Shown here: one piece after another, positions 8,243 to 16,560 of the stretch
How positions within the stretch are numbered: the stretch's first letter is position 1
Layout: every line of letters starts with the position of its first letter
DNA from: Bacilli bacterium
GTDB taxonomy: Bacteria > Bacillota_I > Bacilli_A > JAJDGJ01
Direction: 5' to 3'
NCBI GenBank assembly: GCA_031272545.1
Contig: JAISTP010000050.1
Location: 1-41,821 of the forward strand
Length of the DNA: 41,821 nucleotides
Position numbers and translations under genes: made by a program
Notes under the pieces: generated by a model
What the model was told of the DNA's origin: nothing
Seen by the model: the letters and a program-made list of their open reading frames with translations, nothing else
The model's database searches: none

Positions 8243-8950
8243 TTACTCCTTATTCATTAATAATTGATATTCTTCATTACTTAGTAAACGATATTCTCCT
8301 AAATCTAAAGATTCATCTAAAGATAATAATCCTATTTTAATTCTTTTTAATTCAATCACCTCTTGATTAATAGCTTTTATCATTTTCTTAACTTGATGAA
8401 ATTTACCTTCTGTAATAACTATCTCAACTAAACTAGTCTTTTCAAATTCATCAATTACTTTTAATGTAGCTGGTTTACATTGATAATTATCATTAATAAT
8501 AATTCCTTTTTTAAATAATTCAATATCTTTATTTGTAATTTTATTAGTTATTAAAGCATGATATGTTTTAGTAACATTTTTATTAGGTTTAATTAAATTA
8601 TGAGCAAATGTTCCATCATTAGTAATTAATAATAAACCAGTGGTATCTTTATCTAGACGTCCAACACAAAATAAATCTTTATGATAATATTGATCAATTA
8701 ATGATATTACATAAGGATTAATATCATCACTAGTACAAACATAATTCTTAGGTTTATTCATCATTAAATAGATATGATCTCTTCTTTCAATAATTTCATT
8801 ATTTACTTTAATTACATCATTTTCTTTTAAATGATAAGCACTATTCATCATGACATGATTATTTATAATAACTTGTTGGCTTTTAATTAGTTTTTTTACT
8901 TCTTTTCTAGTGCCAAAACCATTATCAGATAAAAACTTATCAAGCCGCAT
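8243..8950 (-). CDS. rsuA: RsuA-family pseudouridine synthase (16S rRNA U516 type)
   Basis: An N-terminal S4 RNA-binding domain (MRLDKFLSDNGFGTRKEVKKL, about residues 1-60) precedes a catalytic domain with the signature GRLDKDTTGLLLITNDG; the Asp in RLDKDT is the nucleophile of this superfamily. The later motif GKFHQVKKM is typical of RsuA/RluB/RluE/RluF. The 235-residue size fits RsuA, which makes one pseudouridine in 16S rRNA, but RluB-like specificity cannot be excluded. The start overlaps the end of the upstream flippase gene by 11 bp with no clear ribosome site of its own, implying translational coupling. A flippase followed by this enzyme (ytgP-ytzG) is also known in Bacillus. Confidence 0.88.
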   Translation of the reverse strand: MRLDKFLSDNGFGTRKEVKKLIKSQQVIINNHVMMNSAYHLKENDVIKVNNEIIERRDHIYLMMNKPKNYVCTSDDINPYVISLIDQYYHKDLFCVGRLDKDTTGLLLITNDGTFAHNLIKPNKNVTKTYHALITNKITNKDIELFKKGIIINDNYQCKPATLKVIDEFEKTSLVEIVITEGKFHQVKKMIKAINQEVIELKRIKIGLLSLDESLDLGEYRLLSNEEYQLLMNKE

Positions 8951-10550
8951 GATTTCTTTTCAACTTTCTTAATAATAAATTCTTTATTTGAACAGGTATT
9001 ATTTTAAAGTGCCATGCTAGAAGTCCATAACATCCTAAGCCAATTATATATAAAATAGCTGTTTTTATAAACATAAGTAAATAATTACCATTTGGTATTA
9101 ATTCTTTAAAAATATAGACAATAACAAACATTACTAGACTACACAATAGGCTTATAATAGATACTCTAAAGAAACGATTAAAAGTTAAATGATAAATATT
9201 TTTTAAGACAATTAATGATGGAACTAAACTTAATAAACAAGCTATAGCACTTGATAAAGCTAATCCTAAAATACCAAATTGTTTAATTAAAAAGTAAGTA
9301 GCAGATAATTTAAATATTGTAGCGACAATAATAAATATTAAAGCTCTTTTACTTTGATTTAAAGTTAACATCATATTATCAACAATAATTGATAAAGTAT
9401 TAATAATGATGTAAATAGCAAAATAATTAAAAATAACTGCTCCATAAGATGCATTATGAATTTGACCAATTACATAAAATACTTCGTAACCAGTTGCGAC
9501 CATTAAAATAACAATTGGAATTAAAACAATCATTGTATTTTCTAAGATATTTAATATTGTATTTCTTAATTGTTTCTTATCTTTTTTAGCATAATATTCA
9601 GCTAAGTGGGGAACTAAAGCTACAGATATTCCCGTACTTAAAGTTAAAGGTATCGTCATTAATTTTATAACACTTGCACCATAAATAGTTGAAAATTCTT
9701 TAGCTTGTTCAATATGAAGACCATGAGCTGTTAGACCATTAATGGTATATAATAAATCAATTAAATCATTAGATTGAGCTAATAAGACAACAACGATAAA
9801 TGGTATAGAAATTTGTAATATTTCTTTAATTAATAATTTATTACTTACTTCAATATGATGATTACTATTATGATAATAATTATCAAAGATATCTTTTAAT
9901 TTAAAATATTTAAGAATTAAATAAATTAAAGAGCCAATACTAGCAATTGTCGCACAAAGAATAGCAAAATAAACAGCATATAAATTGTTTAATAAGCCGC
10001 CACCTGCTAATAATAAAGCCGCAATAATAAATCCTGAATTAATAAATTGTTCAACTAATTGTGATACTGAAGTAATCTTAATTTCCTGATATCCTTGAAA
10101 AAAACCACGCACAACACTTACTAAAGGAACAACGATTAAAGCTAAAGCTATAATTTTAATTCCAATACTAATATGAGTTATAACTTCAACACTTGCGGTA
10201 CTTGTTACAATAATATAGGCTAATGGTTTCGCAAATAAAAATAAAATAATAAAACAAATAAAGCCAATAATAAGCATAATAATAGTTGTAAGTTTTAATA
10301 TCTTTAAACTAATATGATAATTATTATTAGCATTATAACGAGCAATTAAATTAGCCACCGCAAAAGGAATGCCTGCTGTTGCAATTAACAAAACATAGGC
10401 ATAAATACGATATGAAGATGTAAAGACAATCTGTTGATCGACATCTAAAAATCTATTAAAAGGAATTAAATAGATAAAACCTAAAACTTTTGATAAAAAG
10501 ACCGCTAAAGTTCCCCACATAGCTCCTTTTAATAATGATTTCTTACTCAT
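8940..10550 (-). CDS. murJ: MurJ/YtgP-type lipid II flippase (MVF/polysaccharide export family)
   Basis: The 536-residue integral membrane protein has about 14 hydrophobic segments from KGAMWGTLAVFLSKVLGFIYL to the C-terminal GLLAWHFK. The N-terminal helix and GIPFAVANLIARYNA, then FFQGYQEIKITSVSQLVEQ, match the SpoVB/YtgP branch of the MVF family. YtgP moves lipid II across the membrane in Bacillus. The Shine-Dalgarno AAGGAA precedes the ATG. Its operon partner RsuA is unrelated to walls but this pairing recurs in Firmicutes. A SpoVB-like role is the alternative, but no sporulation genes are seen. Confidence 0.85.
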   Translation of the reverse strand: MSKKSLLKGAMWGTLAVFLSKVLGFIYLIPFNRFLDVDQQIVFTSSYRIYAYVLLIATAGIPFAVANLIARYNANNNYHISLKILKLTTIIMLIIGFICFIILFLFAKPLAYIIVTSTASVEVITHISIGIKIIALALIVVPLVSVVRGFFQGYQEIKITSVSQLVEQFINSGFIIAALLLAGGGLLNNLYAVYFAILCATIASIGSLIYLILKYFKLKDIFDNYYHNSNHHIEVSNKLLIKEILQISIPFIVVVLLAQSNDLIDLLYTINGLTAHGLHIEQAKEFSTIYGASVIKLMTIPLTLSTGISVALVPHLAEYYAKKDKKQLRNTILNILENTMIVLIPIVILMVATGYEVFYVIGQIHNASYGAVIFNYFAIYIIINTLSIIVDNMMLTLNQSKRALIFIIVATIFKLSATYFLIKQFGILGLALSSAIACLLSLVPSLIVLKNIYHLTFNRFFRVSIISLLCSLVMFVIVYIFKELIPNGNYLLMFIKTAILYIIGLGCYGLLAWHFKIIPVQIKNLLLRKLKRNHAA

Positions 10551-10554
10551 TTAA

Positions 10555-10959
10555 TCATTCCTTACTATTTATTTCATCAACTAAGTTATTATATTCATCA
10601 ACTAATTTATTTAACTTAGTCATACTTTCATTATAAGCATTAACATTTTTATCTTTAAAAGCTTGATGAGCTTTAATTATTTCTTCATTAATAGCTTCAC
10701 CTTTACTAACAATCTTATCTTTAATACTTTCTAATTCTTTACTTAATTCAACTTTTTTTAATGAAGTTATTTTATCTTGTAAAGTAGTAATTGAAGCTTC
10801 ATATTCTTTATCATCACTAGCTAGTTGAATACTCTCATTAACTTTTTTTGCATATTCACCAGCATATAGACGAGCATTATCAATAGGCTTCATTAAAGGA
10901 TTAGAACAACCAACTAATAAGAAAAGGACAAAGACAATACTTAGTTTTTTTTTATTCAT
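10555..10959 (-). CDS. Small lipoprotein, coiled-coil type
   Basis: A type II signal peptide is clear: MNKKKLSIVFVLFLLVGCSN with lipobox LVGC and lipid-modified Cys18. The mature part, about 115 residues, is almost all helical and charged, with heptad-like leucines (ITSLKKVELSKELESIKDKI, LNKLVDEYNNLVDEIN), so a short coiled coil on the outer membrane face is likely. I do not recognise the family. AAAGGAGG precedes the ATG. It lies four bases from the flippase gene and overlaps the nitroreductase-like gene upstream by eight bases, so it belongs to the same operon; a wall-related role is only inferred. Confidence 0.72.
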   Translation of the reverse strand: MNKKKLSIVFVLFLLVGCSNPLMKPIDNARLYAGEYAKKVNESIQLASDDKEYEASITTLQDKITSLKKVELSKELESIKDKIVSKGEAINEEIIKAHQAFKDKNVNAYNESMTKLNKLVDEYNNLVDEINSKE

Positions 10960-11512
10960 TTTTAGCCTCCTTTAGTAAAGCATCTTTACTTAGTTTATAA
11001 ACAACATGTTCCCCTTTTTCATTTTTAGCAGTTCCTGTTTTATCATTAGTAATTTCAATATTAACTTTCATATTACTTTTACCAATAGCTACAATATCTT
11101 CTGGATAAAAATCATCAATATTCAAGTAAGCTTTTAGCTTATTAATATCTATTGAATTAATACTAACACAATCTAATCCTTTATCAAATAAAGCTTCTTT
11201 AATTATTTCTAAAGCAACACCAATATCCATACCTAATAATTTAGTATCAGGCATCTTTTTTTCAGTTCCAATAACGATATAAGCACTTGGTTGATTATCA
11301 CTACTAACCATATGTTTTGTTGGAAAATTAGTCATATTAAAAACATCTTCACAAGGATGATCAATAATAACATAACGTAATACTTGAGCATTTAATGCAC
11401 TTTGCATATAAGTAAGATGTTTAATAACATCTACTAAATCTTCATGTTCTACTTTTGTAGGTTCCATTACTCTTTTAGTTCTCATTGCTTTTAATTTATC
11501 TAAATAATTCAT
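10952..11512 (-). CDS. Nitroreductase-family protein
   Basis: The protein looks like a short flavin-dependent nitroreductase-fold protein: an N-terminal Arg-rich element (KAMRTKRVMEPTKV), a helix HEDLVDVIKHLTYMQSALNAQ, a core strand PSAYIVIGTE, then GMDIGVALEIIKEALFDKGLDC and a final PEDIVAIGK strand. It is about 186 residues and may bind FMN as a dimer; substrate unknown. The ATG at 11512 is preferred over the GTG nine bases upstream because AAGGAG lies eight bases before it. It is the first gene of the operon to 7746. Confidence 0.68.
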   Translation of the reverse strand: MNYLDKLKAMRTKRVMEPTKVEHEDLVDVIKHLTYMQSALNAQVLRYVIIDHPCEDVFNMTNFPTKHMVSSDNQPSAYIVIGTEKKMPDTKLLGMDIGVALEIIKEALFDKGLDCVSINSIDINKLKAYLNIDDFYPEDIVAIGKSNMKVNIEITNDKTGTAKNEKGEHVVYKLSKDALLKEAKNE

Positions 11513-11531
11513 AATTACCACTCCTTTTTAT

Positions 11532-11576
11532 ATTATACTACAATATTAACAACTAATTAAATAATAGTAGTATAAT
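11532..11576. promoter_or_regulatory. Divergent promoters of cinA (+) and the nitroreductase operon (-)
   Basis: A perfect 10-bp inverted repeat (11532-11541 and 11567-11576) places GTAGTATAAT facing outward on each strand, so both -10 hexamers are TATAAT. The minus promoter has TTAATT 17 bp upstream; the plus one has TTAACA with a 19-bp spacer. The -35 of each lies between the two -10 boxes, so the promoters overlap. Confidence 0.6.
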
Positions 11577-11596
11577 TAAACAAGAAGGTGATAATA

Positions 11597-12808
11597 ATGA
11601 AAATAGCTATTTTATCAATTGGTGATGAATTATTACAAGGAAATGTTATTAATACTAATGCAGCCTTTTTTAGTAAAGAATTACATACTTTAGGATATGA
11701 TACTGATATACATTTAACTTTAAAAGATGATTTTAATAGTATTAAAGAAGGAATATTATTACTACATCAAAAATATGATTTAATTATTGTTAGTGGAGGT
11801 TTAGGTCCTACTAGTGATGATGTTACTAAGGAAAGCATTGCTAGTGCTTTAAATATCGAATTAAGAGTTAATGAAAAAGAACTATTTAAATTACAAGAAT
11901 GGTTTAAAAATAATAATATTACTTATGAAGATGTTAATACTAAACAAGCAATGTTTTCTGATCTAGATACTATTGTTTTAAATAAGAATGGGACAGCTAA
12001 TGGTTATTATTTTACTAAAGATGATACTACTTATTGGGTATTGCCAGGCCCTCCAAGTGAAAATAGAGTAATGTTTAAAAATTATCTTAATACTTTAAAT
12101 AAACAAGAATTATTTGAAGATAATTTATATATTATTAATTTAGGTGAAAGTAGTGCTGAAGCAATGATGCATCATCTATATCAAAAATATCCTACAATTA
12201 AAATAGGTACTTATATACAAGATTATGGTATTATTTATCGTTTGATAAGCCTTAATCAAAAGATAAATAAGCAATGTCTAAATGAATTAAAAGACATATT
12301 TAAAGACTATTATGTTTGTGAAAGTTCTGATCCTTTAAAAGAATTAGTAAATTATTTAATTGATAATAAGCTAACTATTTCAACAGCAGAAAGCTTAACA
12401 GCAGGAATGTGTGTCGCATTAATAGCTAATATTCCTAATAGTAGTACTATTCTTAAAGAAAGTATTATTACTTATAGTAATGAAACAAAAATCAAATATT
12501 TAAAAGTAAGTGAAGAAACATTAAATAAATATAGTGAAGTAAGTAAAGAATGTGCTAAAGAAATGGCTTATGGCTTAGCTAAAATAAGTAATAGTGATAT
12601 TTGTATTTCTTTAACTGGTATTGCTGGCCCTGATGGTGCTACTAAAGAAAATAAAGTTGGAACGGTGTATTTTGGTTTAAAAATTAAAAATGAATATTAT
12701 CCTTATCATATAATATTTAGAGGTAGTCGTAATCAAGTAAGATTAAGAGCAAGTAAATTTATTCTTTTTGAATTATATCGCCTCTTACAAAAAAATAATA
12801 ATATTTAG
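11597..12808 (+). CDS. cinA: CinA, competence/damage-inducible protein A (NMN deamidase / ADP-ribose pyrophosphatase type)
   Basis: Two domains are visible. The N-terminal molybdopterin-binding-like domain carries ILSIGDELLQGNVINTNA, IIVSGGLGPTSDDVTKE and WVLPGPPSENR (residues about 1-170). The C-terminal CinA/PncC domain has LTISTAESLTAG, SIITYSNETK and DICISLTGIAGPDGATK. CinA proteins act in pyridine nucleotide recycling and are often linked to competence. About 403 residues is normal. The ATG at 11597 is chosen because the AGAAGG site lies just upstream; the GTG nine bases earlier is part of that site. A strong terminator follows, so it is a single-gene unit. No recA follows here. Confidence 0.95.
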   Translation: MKIAILSIGDELLQGNVINTNAAFFSKELHTLGYDTDIHLTLKDDFNSIKEGILLLHQKYDLIIVSGGLGPTSDDVTKESIASALNIELRVNEKELFKLQEWFKNNNITYEDVNTKQAMFSDLDTIVLNKNGTANGYYFTKDDTTYWVLPGPPSENRVMFKNYLNTLNKQELFEDNLYIINLGESSAEAMMHHLYQKYPTIKIGTYIQDYGIIYRLISLNQKINKQCLNELKDIFKDYYVCESSDPLKELVNYLIDNKLTISTAESLTAGMCVALIANIPNSSTILKESIITYSNETKIKYLKVSEETLNKYSEVSKECAKEMAYGLAKISNSDICISLTGIAGPDGATKENKVGTVYFGLKIKNEYYPYHIIFRGSRNQVRLRASKFILFELYRLLQKNNNI

Positions 12809-12810
12809 AT

Positions 12811-12842
12811 AAAGAATAAACTACTTAAGTTTATTCTTTTTT
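12811..12842 (+). terminator. cinA terminator
   Basis: A 12-bp stem (12811-12822 with 12828-12839) with a 5-base loop, then TTTTTTATTT. Confidence 0.88.
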
Positions 12843-12898
12843 ATTTAATAATAAATATTAATTTATAAAACATATTACTAGTATTGTAAGTTTGCTAG

Positions 12899-12907
12899 TG
12901 GTATAAT
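12899..12907 (+). promoter_or_regulatory. Extended -10 promoter of the 12995 surface-protein gene
   Basis: TGGTATAAT at 12899-12907 has a perfect extended -10; no clear -35 is seen. A start near 12914 would give a leader of about 80 nt of AT-rich DNA. Confidence 0.5.
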
Positions 12908-12994
12908 TAATACATATAGCATATATATAAATATTTTATGATAAATTAAAGTAATTTATATTGTTATATAAGTAAATAAAAAAGGAGAAATATA

Positions 12995-14320
12995 ATGAAG
13001 AAAATATTAAAAGTTTTTTTATGCACTTTTTTTATTACTTGCTTAGCTTTATCAAGTAATATTAGTGCTAAACAAATAAATCTTGATGCTAAATTTATTC
13101 AAGGAATAAAAGATGTTGATGATATTGATAATGCTTATCAAATTACAACTGAATTAAATGAAGATGCTGATGAATATGTAGTCAACATTGGTTATGAGAA
13201 CTTAAATAGTGATTTAGGCATCATGTATAATCACTTTAAACTTAATGATGATGTATGGCCAACATTTAGTGCTTATTCTGATTTTATCATTAAAAATAAT
13301 ACTAATAATAAATATAAAATAAGTAAAGTAGAGTTTAATGCGGATACTTTAAATCCGACATATTTTGTTTTTAATGACGCTATTAAAAATGCTGGTTATA
13401 CTTGTAGCACCTTAAAAAATCTTACTCCTGAACAATGGTGGACTATTGTTTCCCAATATTATCATTTAAAAGCACATGAACATAATTCTCGTAATTTATT
13501 AATTGAAATATTAGGCAATAATATTAATAATAATCATTGTTATACTAAAACTAATCGTGATTTCTTTGAATGGAATAATAATGTAATTGGTGATCTAGTA
13601 AAAGATTTTTTATTCAGCGGTACTGAATTAACATTTAATCAAAATAATTTAAATTATGCTTTAGATATTAATGGTACTGCTGGTAATTATAATAAAAATA
13701 ATTTAACGATTAATGATTATTTATTGAACAATTCTTTAGATAAAATAAATAATATGTTTAATGATGGTATTGATAAACAAAGTATAAAACAAACAAAAAT
13801 GATGGTTCTGGTTAATGATGATATCAGTGATGCGACTAGAGGTATGTATTTTGATTTTGGAATAAGATTAACTTTAACTAAAGTAAATGAAGAAACAACT
13901 AAAACATATAATATTAATACTAAAGTAACTAATGGTATTATTGATAAAGATATCTTAAATATAAAAGAAGGAAACAATATTAATATTAATTTTAAAGCTA
14001 AAAAAGGGTATGTACTTCAAAGCATTATAGTAGATAATAAAGCCATTGATATAAACAAAGATATTAATTTAAATAAATTAAAAGATACTTATACTTTTAA
14101 TAAGATTAAGGCTAATCATACTATTCATGTTATCTTTCAAAAAGAAAAGATAGATAAACAAGTAAATAATAATAAGATAACTAGTGATAATAATAAAAAT
14201 AATAAGACTAATAAGAGAATAGTAACTACTGGAGATAACAGTCTAGTAATTTGTATATTTACAATATCATTTAGTGTTATTGGTTTAACCTTATTAAAGA
14301 AAAATCAAATAAATAGTTAA
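12995..14320 (+). CDS. Secreted surface protein with InlB-B-like repeat domain and variant sorting signal
   Basis: A signal peptide (MKKILKVFLCTFFITCLALS, cleavage likely after NISA) starts the 441-residue protein. The large middle part is unknown, rich in Asn, Asp and Tyr. Residues about 300-380 (TYNINTKVTNGIIDKD, GNNININFKAKKGYVLQSI, YTFNKIKANHTIHVIF) resemble the divergent InlB B-repeat/Flg_new-type extracellular module. An Asn/Lys linker leads to VTTGDNS, a hydrophobic helix and a KK tail: the layout of a sortase anchor, but with VTTG instead of LPXTG. The gene is paralogous to 16559-17629. AAAGGAG precedes the ATG. Attachment to the wall is inferred. Confidence 0.78.
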   Translation: MKKILKVFLCTFFITCLALSSNISAKQINLDAKFIQGIKDVDDIDNAYQITTELNEDADEYVVNIGYENLNSDLGIMYNHFKLNDDVWPTFSAYSDFIIKNNTNNKYKISKVEFNADTLNPTYFVFNDAIKNAGYTCSTLKNLTPEQWWTIVSQYYHLKAHEHNSRNLLIEILGNNINNNHCYTKTNRDFFEWNNNVIGDLVKDFLFSGTELTFNQNNLNYALDINGTAGNYNKNNLTINDYLLNNSLDKINNMFNDGIDKQSIKQTKMMVLVNDDISDATRGMYFDFGIRLTLTKVNEETTKTYNINTKVTNGIIDKDILNIKEGNNININFKAKKGYVLQSIIVDNKAIDINKDINLNKLKDTYTFNKIKANHTIHVIFQKEKIDKQVNNNKITSDNNKNNKTNKRIVTTGDNSLVICIFTISFSVIGLTLLKKNQINS

Positions 14321-14323
14321 AAT

Positions 14324-14505
14324 TTGACAAGTAATTTTTATTATATTATAATTAGTAAGCTTGAATTACAGCAGTCTATTAAGTACTTTAGGTATGAGAT
14401 ATGCGATAATTAGTAGCCAGCTGTAGGTGAACATTAATTATTTCATCACTAGAAGAAAAGATTAGATTTGTTTATTAAGCAATAAATAAACAAGGAGGAA
14501 ATTAG
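14324..14505 (+). promoter_or_regulatory. rpsD: rpsD promoter and structured leader, candidate S4-binding autoregulatory RNA
   Basis: The promoter is full consensus: TTGACA 14324-14329, 17-bp spacer, TATAAT 14347-14352. The leader of about 147 nt contains TAGGTATGAGATATGCGATA and CTGTAGGTGAAC, which resemble from memory the Firmicutes S4 leader. TACAGC at 14367-14372 can pair with GCTGTA at 14420-14425. A 9-bp hairpin (14468-14476 with 14485-14493) abuts the AAGGAGGA ribosome site at 14492-14499 and could mask it. The regulatory role follows from the family; here it is inferred. Confidence 0.65.
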
Positions 14506-15108
14506 ATGGCAAGATATACAGGACCATCATGGAAGTTAGCTCGTAGACTTAACTTCTCAGTATTAGAAAATGGTAAAGAATTACAAAAAAGACCTTATGC
14601 ACCAGGTCAACATGGTAAAGGTCGTCGTGTAAAATTAAGTGAATACGGATTACAATTACAAGAAAAACAAAAAGTAAGACGTATGTATGGAATGAATGAA
14701 AAGCAATTTAGAAAGACTTTCGCAAGAGCTAAGAAAGTTGCACAAATTCATGGACATGGTTTCTTATTCTTATTAGAATCAAGATTAGATAATATTGTTT
14801 ATCGTATGGGACTTGCTAATACAAGAAGAGGATCAAGACAATTAGTTAATCATGGTCATATCTTAGTAGATGGTAAGAAAGTTGATATTCCATCATATAC
14901 TGTTAAACCAGGTCAAACAATTTCATTAAAAGAAAAATCACGTAATCTAAAAGTTGTTAAAGAAGCATTAGAAAATGTAATGCATCGTCCAGAATATGTA
15001 ACATTTGATGAAACAAAAATGGAAGGTACATATGTAAGATTACCTGAAAGAAATGAACTTAATCAAGAAATTAATGAATCATTAATCGTTGAGTTCTATA
15101 ATAAATAA
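14506..15108 (+). CDS. rpsD: 30S ribosomal protein S4
   Basis: S4 is a primary 16S rRNA-binding protein that starts 30S assembly, and it represses its own mRNA in Firmicutes. The 200-residue protein starts [18 protein letters not shown], has [10 protein letters not shown], and the S4 domain [39 protein letters not shown] split over residues about 92-140, ending SLIVEFYNK. No zinc-binding cysteines are seen near the N-terminus, so it is the zinc-free form. The gene stands alone between its own promoter and terminator, as in Bacillus. Codon use is less AT-extreme than in the neighbours (CGT, GGT), as expected for high expression. Confidence 0.99.
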   Translation: MARYTGPSWKLARRLNFSVLENGKELQKRPYAPGQHGKGRRVKLSEYGLQLQEKQKVRRMYGMNEKQFRKTFARAKKVAQIHGHGFLFLLESRLDNIVYRMGLANTRRGSRQLVNHGHILVDGKKVDIPSYTVKPGQTISLKEKSRNLKVVKEALENVMHRPEYVTFDETKMEGTYVRLPERNELNQEINESLIVEFYNK

Positions 15109-15121
15109 AAAGATAATATTT

Positions 15122-15151
15122 AAACTAATCATTAAATTGATTAGTTTTTTT
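15122..15151 (+). terminator. rpsD terminator
   Basis: A 10-bp stem (15122-15131 with 15138-15147), a 6-base loop, then a run of T. Confidence 0.92.
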
Positions 15152-15289
15152 ATGACTTAATTTAATTATACATATGTTATAGTTATTGATATTAATAATA
15201 TAATTAAAAAATAATCAAAACTTTTATTAATGATAATTGCAAAATAACAACTTTTATTAAAATTAATTTGTTTTTTTTAAGTTTTTCTG

Positions 15290-15319
15290 TTTACAAATAT
15301 ATTAGTATACGCATAAAAT
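15290..15319 (+). promoter_or_regulatory. ald: Probable ald promoter
   Basis: TTTACA at 15290-15295, an 18-bp spacer and TAAAAT at 15314-15319. The rest of the gap (15152-15391) holds two copies of AACTTTTATTAA but no gene. The leader of about 65 nt carries AGAAAGGAAG before the ATG. Confidence 0.5.
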
Positions 15320-15391
15320 ATACTTAGCGAAGGCAAACTATAAATGCTTTCACAAAAAGAATAATTTTATTTTAGAAAGGAAGAATAAATT

Positions 15392-16510
15392 ATGAAAGTT
15401 GGAATTCCAGCAGAAATTAAAAACAATGAAAGCCGTGTAGGTATTACACCTATTGGAGTTAAAGAATTAACTTCAGCAGGTCATACGGTAGTAGTAGAAA
15501 AAGGAGCAGGTCTAAACTCAGGTATTACTGATGAAGAATACATTGCAGCAGGAGCTAAAATGGGTTCAGTTGAAGAAGCTTGGGATGTGGACATGGTTGT
15601 TCATGTTAAAGAACCACAACCAGCAGAGTTTAAATACTTCAAAAAAGGTTTAATCCTTTATACTTATTTACATTTAGCACCAGAACCAGAATTAACTCAA
15701 GCATTACAAGATAGCGGAGTTGTAGGTATCGCTTATGAAACTGTACAAGAAACTGATGGTTCATTACCATTACTTGCTCCAATGTCAGAAGTTGCAGGTT
15801 TCCGTGCTGCTATTATTGCAGCTACATGGCAAGAAAAACATCGTGGAGGAAATGGTATTTTATTAAGTGGTGTTACTGGAACTCCTAAAGGTAAAGTTGT
15901 TGTAATTGGTGCTGGTGTTGCAGGTATGAATGCTGCTAAACAAGCTTTAGGTTTAGGAGCTCGCGTTACTATTTTGGATATTAATTTACATAAATTAAAA
16001 TTCATTGATGATGTATTCCCTGAAATGCAAACATTATATTCTAGTGAACATAATATTGCTGAAGAATTAAAAGATGCAGATGCAGTTATCTCTACTGTAT
16101 TAATCCCAGGATATGCTGCTCCAAAAGTAGTAAAAGAATACATGGTAAAAGCTATGAAACCAGGATCAATTATTGTGGATGTTGCAATCGACCAAGGTGG
16201 TTCAGTTGAAACTATTGATCATGCAACTACTCATGATGATCCAGTATTTGAAAAATTTGGTGTAAATCATTATTCAGTTGCTAACATGCCTGGAACTACT
16301 GCTAGAACATCTACTTATGCTTTAACAAATGCTTGCTTAAGATATATGATGGCTCTAGCAAAAGATGGAATTAAAGCTTGCTTGACTTATCCAGCATTAT
16401 TAAAAGGTGTTAACACTATTGATGGAAAAGTAACTTTCCCAGGTGTTGCAGAAGCATTAAATAAAGAATGCTATGATGCAAAAGCTATTATTGAAAGATT
16501 AGTTAAATAA
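15392..16510 (+). CDS. ald: Alanine dehydrogenase
   Basis: This enzyme catalyses NAD-dependent conversion of L-alanine to pyruvate and ammonia. The 372-residue length and sequence are typical: MKVGIPAEIKNNESRVGITP with the substrate-site Arg15, HVKEPQPAEF with the catalytic-region Lys, YLHLAPEPELT including the active-site His, the dinucleotide-binding GKVVVIGAGVAGMNAAKQALGLGA (about 165-190), and NMPGTTARTSTYALTNA. It is a single-gene unit closed by a terminator. An alanine/sodium symporter at 31397-33016 could supply substrate, though the two are unlinked. Codon use is of the highly expressed type. Confidence 0.98.
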   Translation: MKVGIPAEIKNNESRVGITPIGVKELTSAGHTVVVEKGAGLNSGITDEEYIAAGAKMGSVEEAWDVDMVVHVKEPQPAEFKYFKKGLILYTYLHLAPEPELTQALQDSGVVGIAYETVQETDGSLPLLAPMSEVAGFRAAIIAATWQEKHRGGNGILLSGVTGTPKGKVVVIGAGVAGMNAAKQALGLGARVTILDINLHKLKFIDDVFPEMQTLYSSEHNIAEELKDADAVISTVLIPGYAAPKVVKEYMVKAMKPGSIIVDVAIDQGGSVETIDHATTHDDPVFEKFGVNHYSVANMPGTTARTSTYALTNACLRYMMALAKDGIKACLTYPALLKGVNTIDGKVTFPGVAEALNKECYDAKAIIERLVK

Positions 16511-16529
16511 TTAAGAATTTAATTCTAAT

Positions 16530-16560
16530 AAAAAAGAAGTGAATAATCACTTCTTTTTTT
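16530..16560. terminator. Bidirectional terminator between ald and the convergent LPXTG gene
   Basis: A 12-bp stem (16530-16541 with 16548-16559) with loop AATAAT and A/T runs on both sides. It ends ald on the plus strand and overlaps the stop of the minus-strand gene. Confidence 0.9.

Noticed and set aside
15340-15357. cre-like (CcpA) operator before ald
   Set aside because: The best reading has two mismatches at core positions, including loss of the central CG, which is too weak in such AT-rich DNA.
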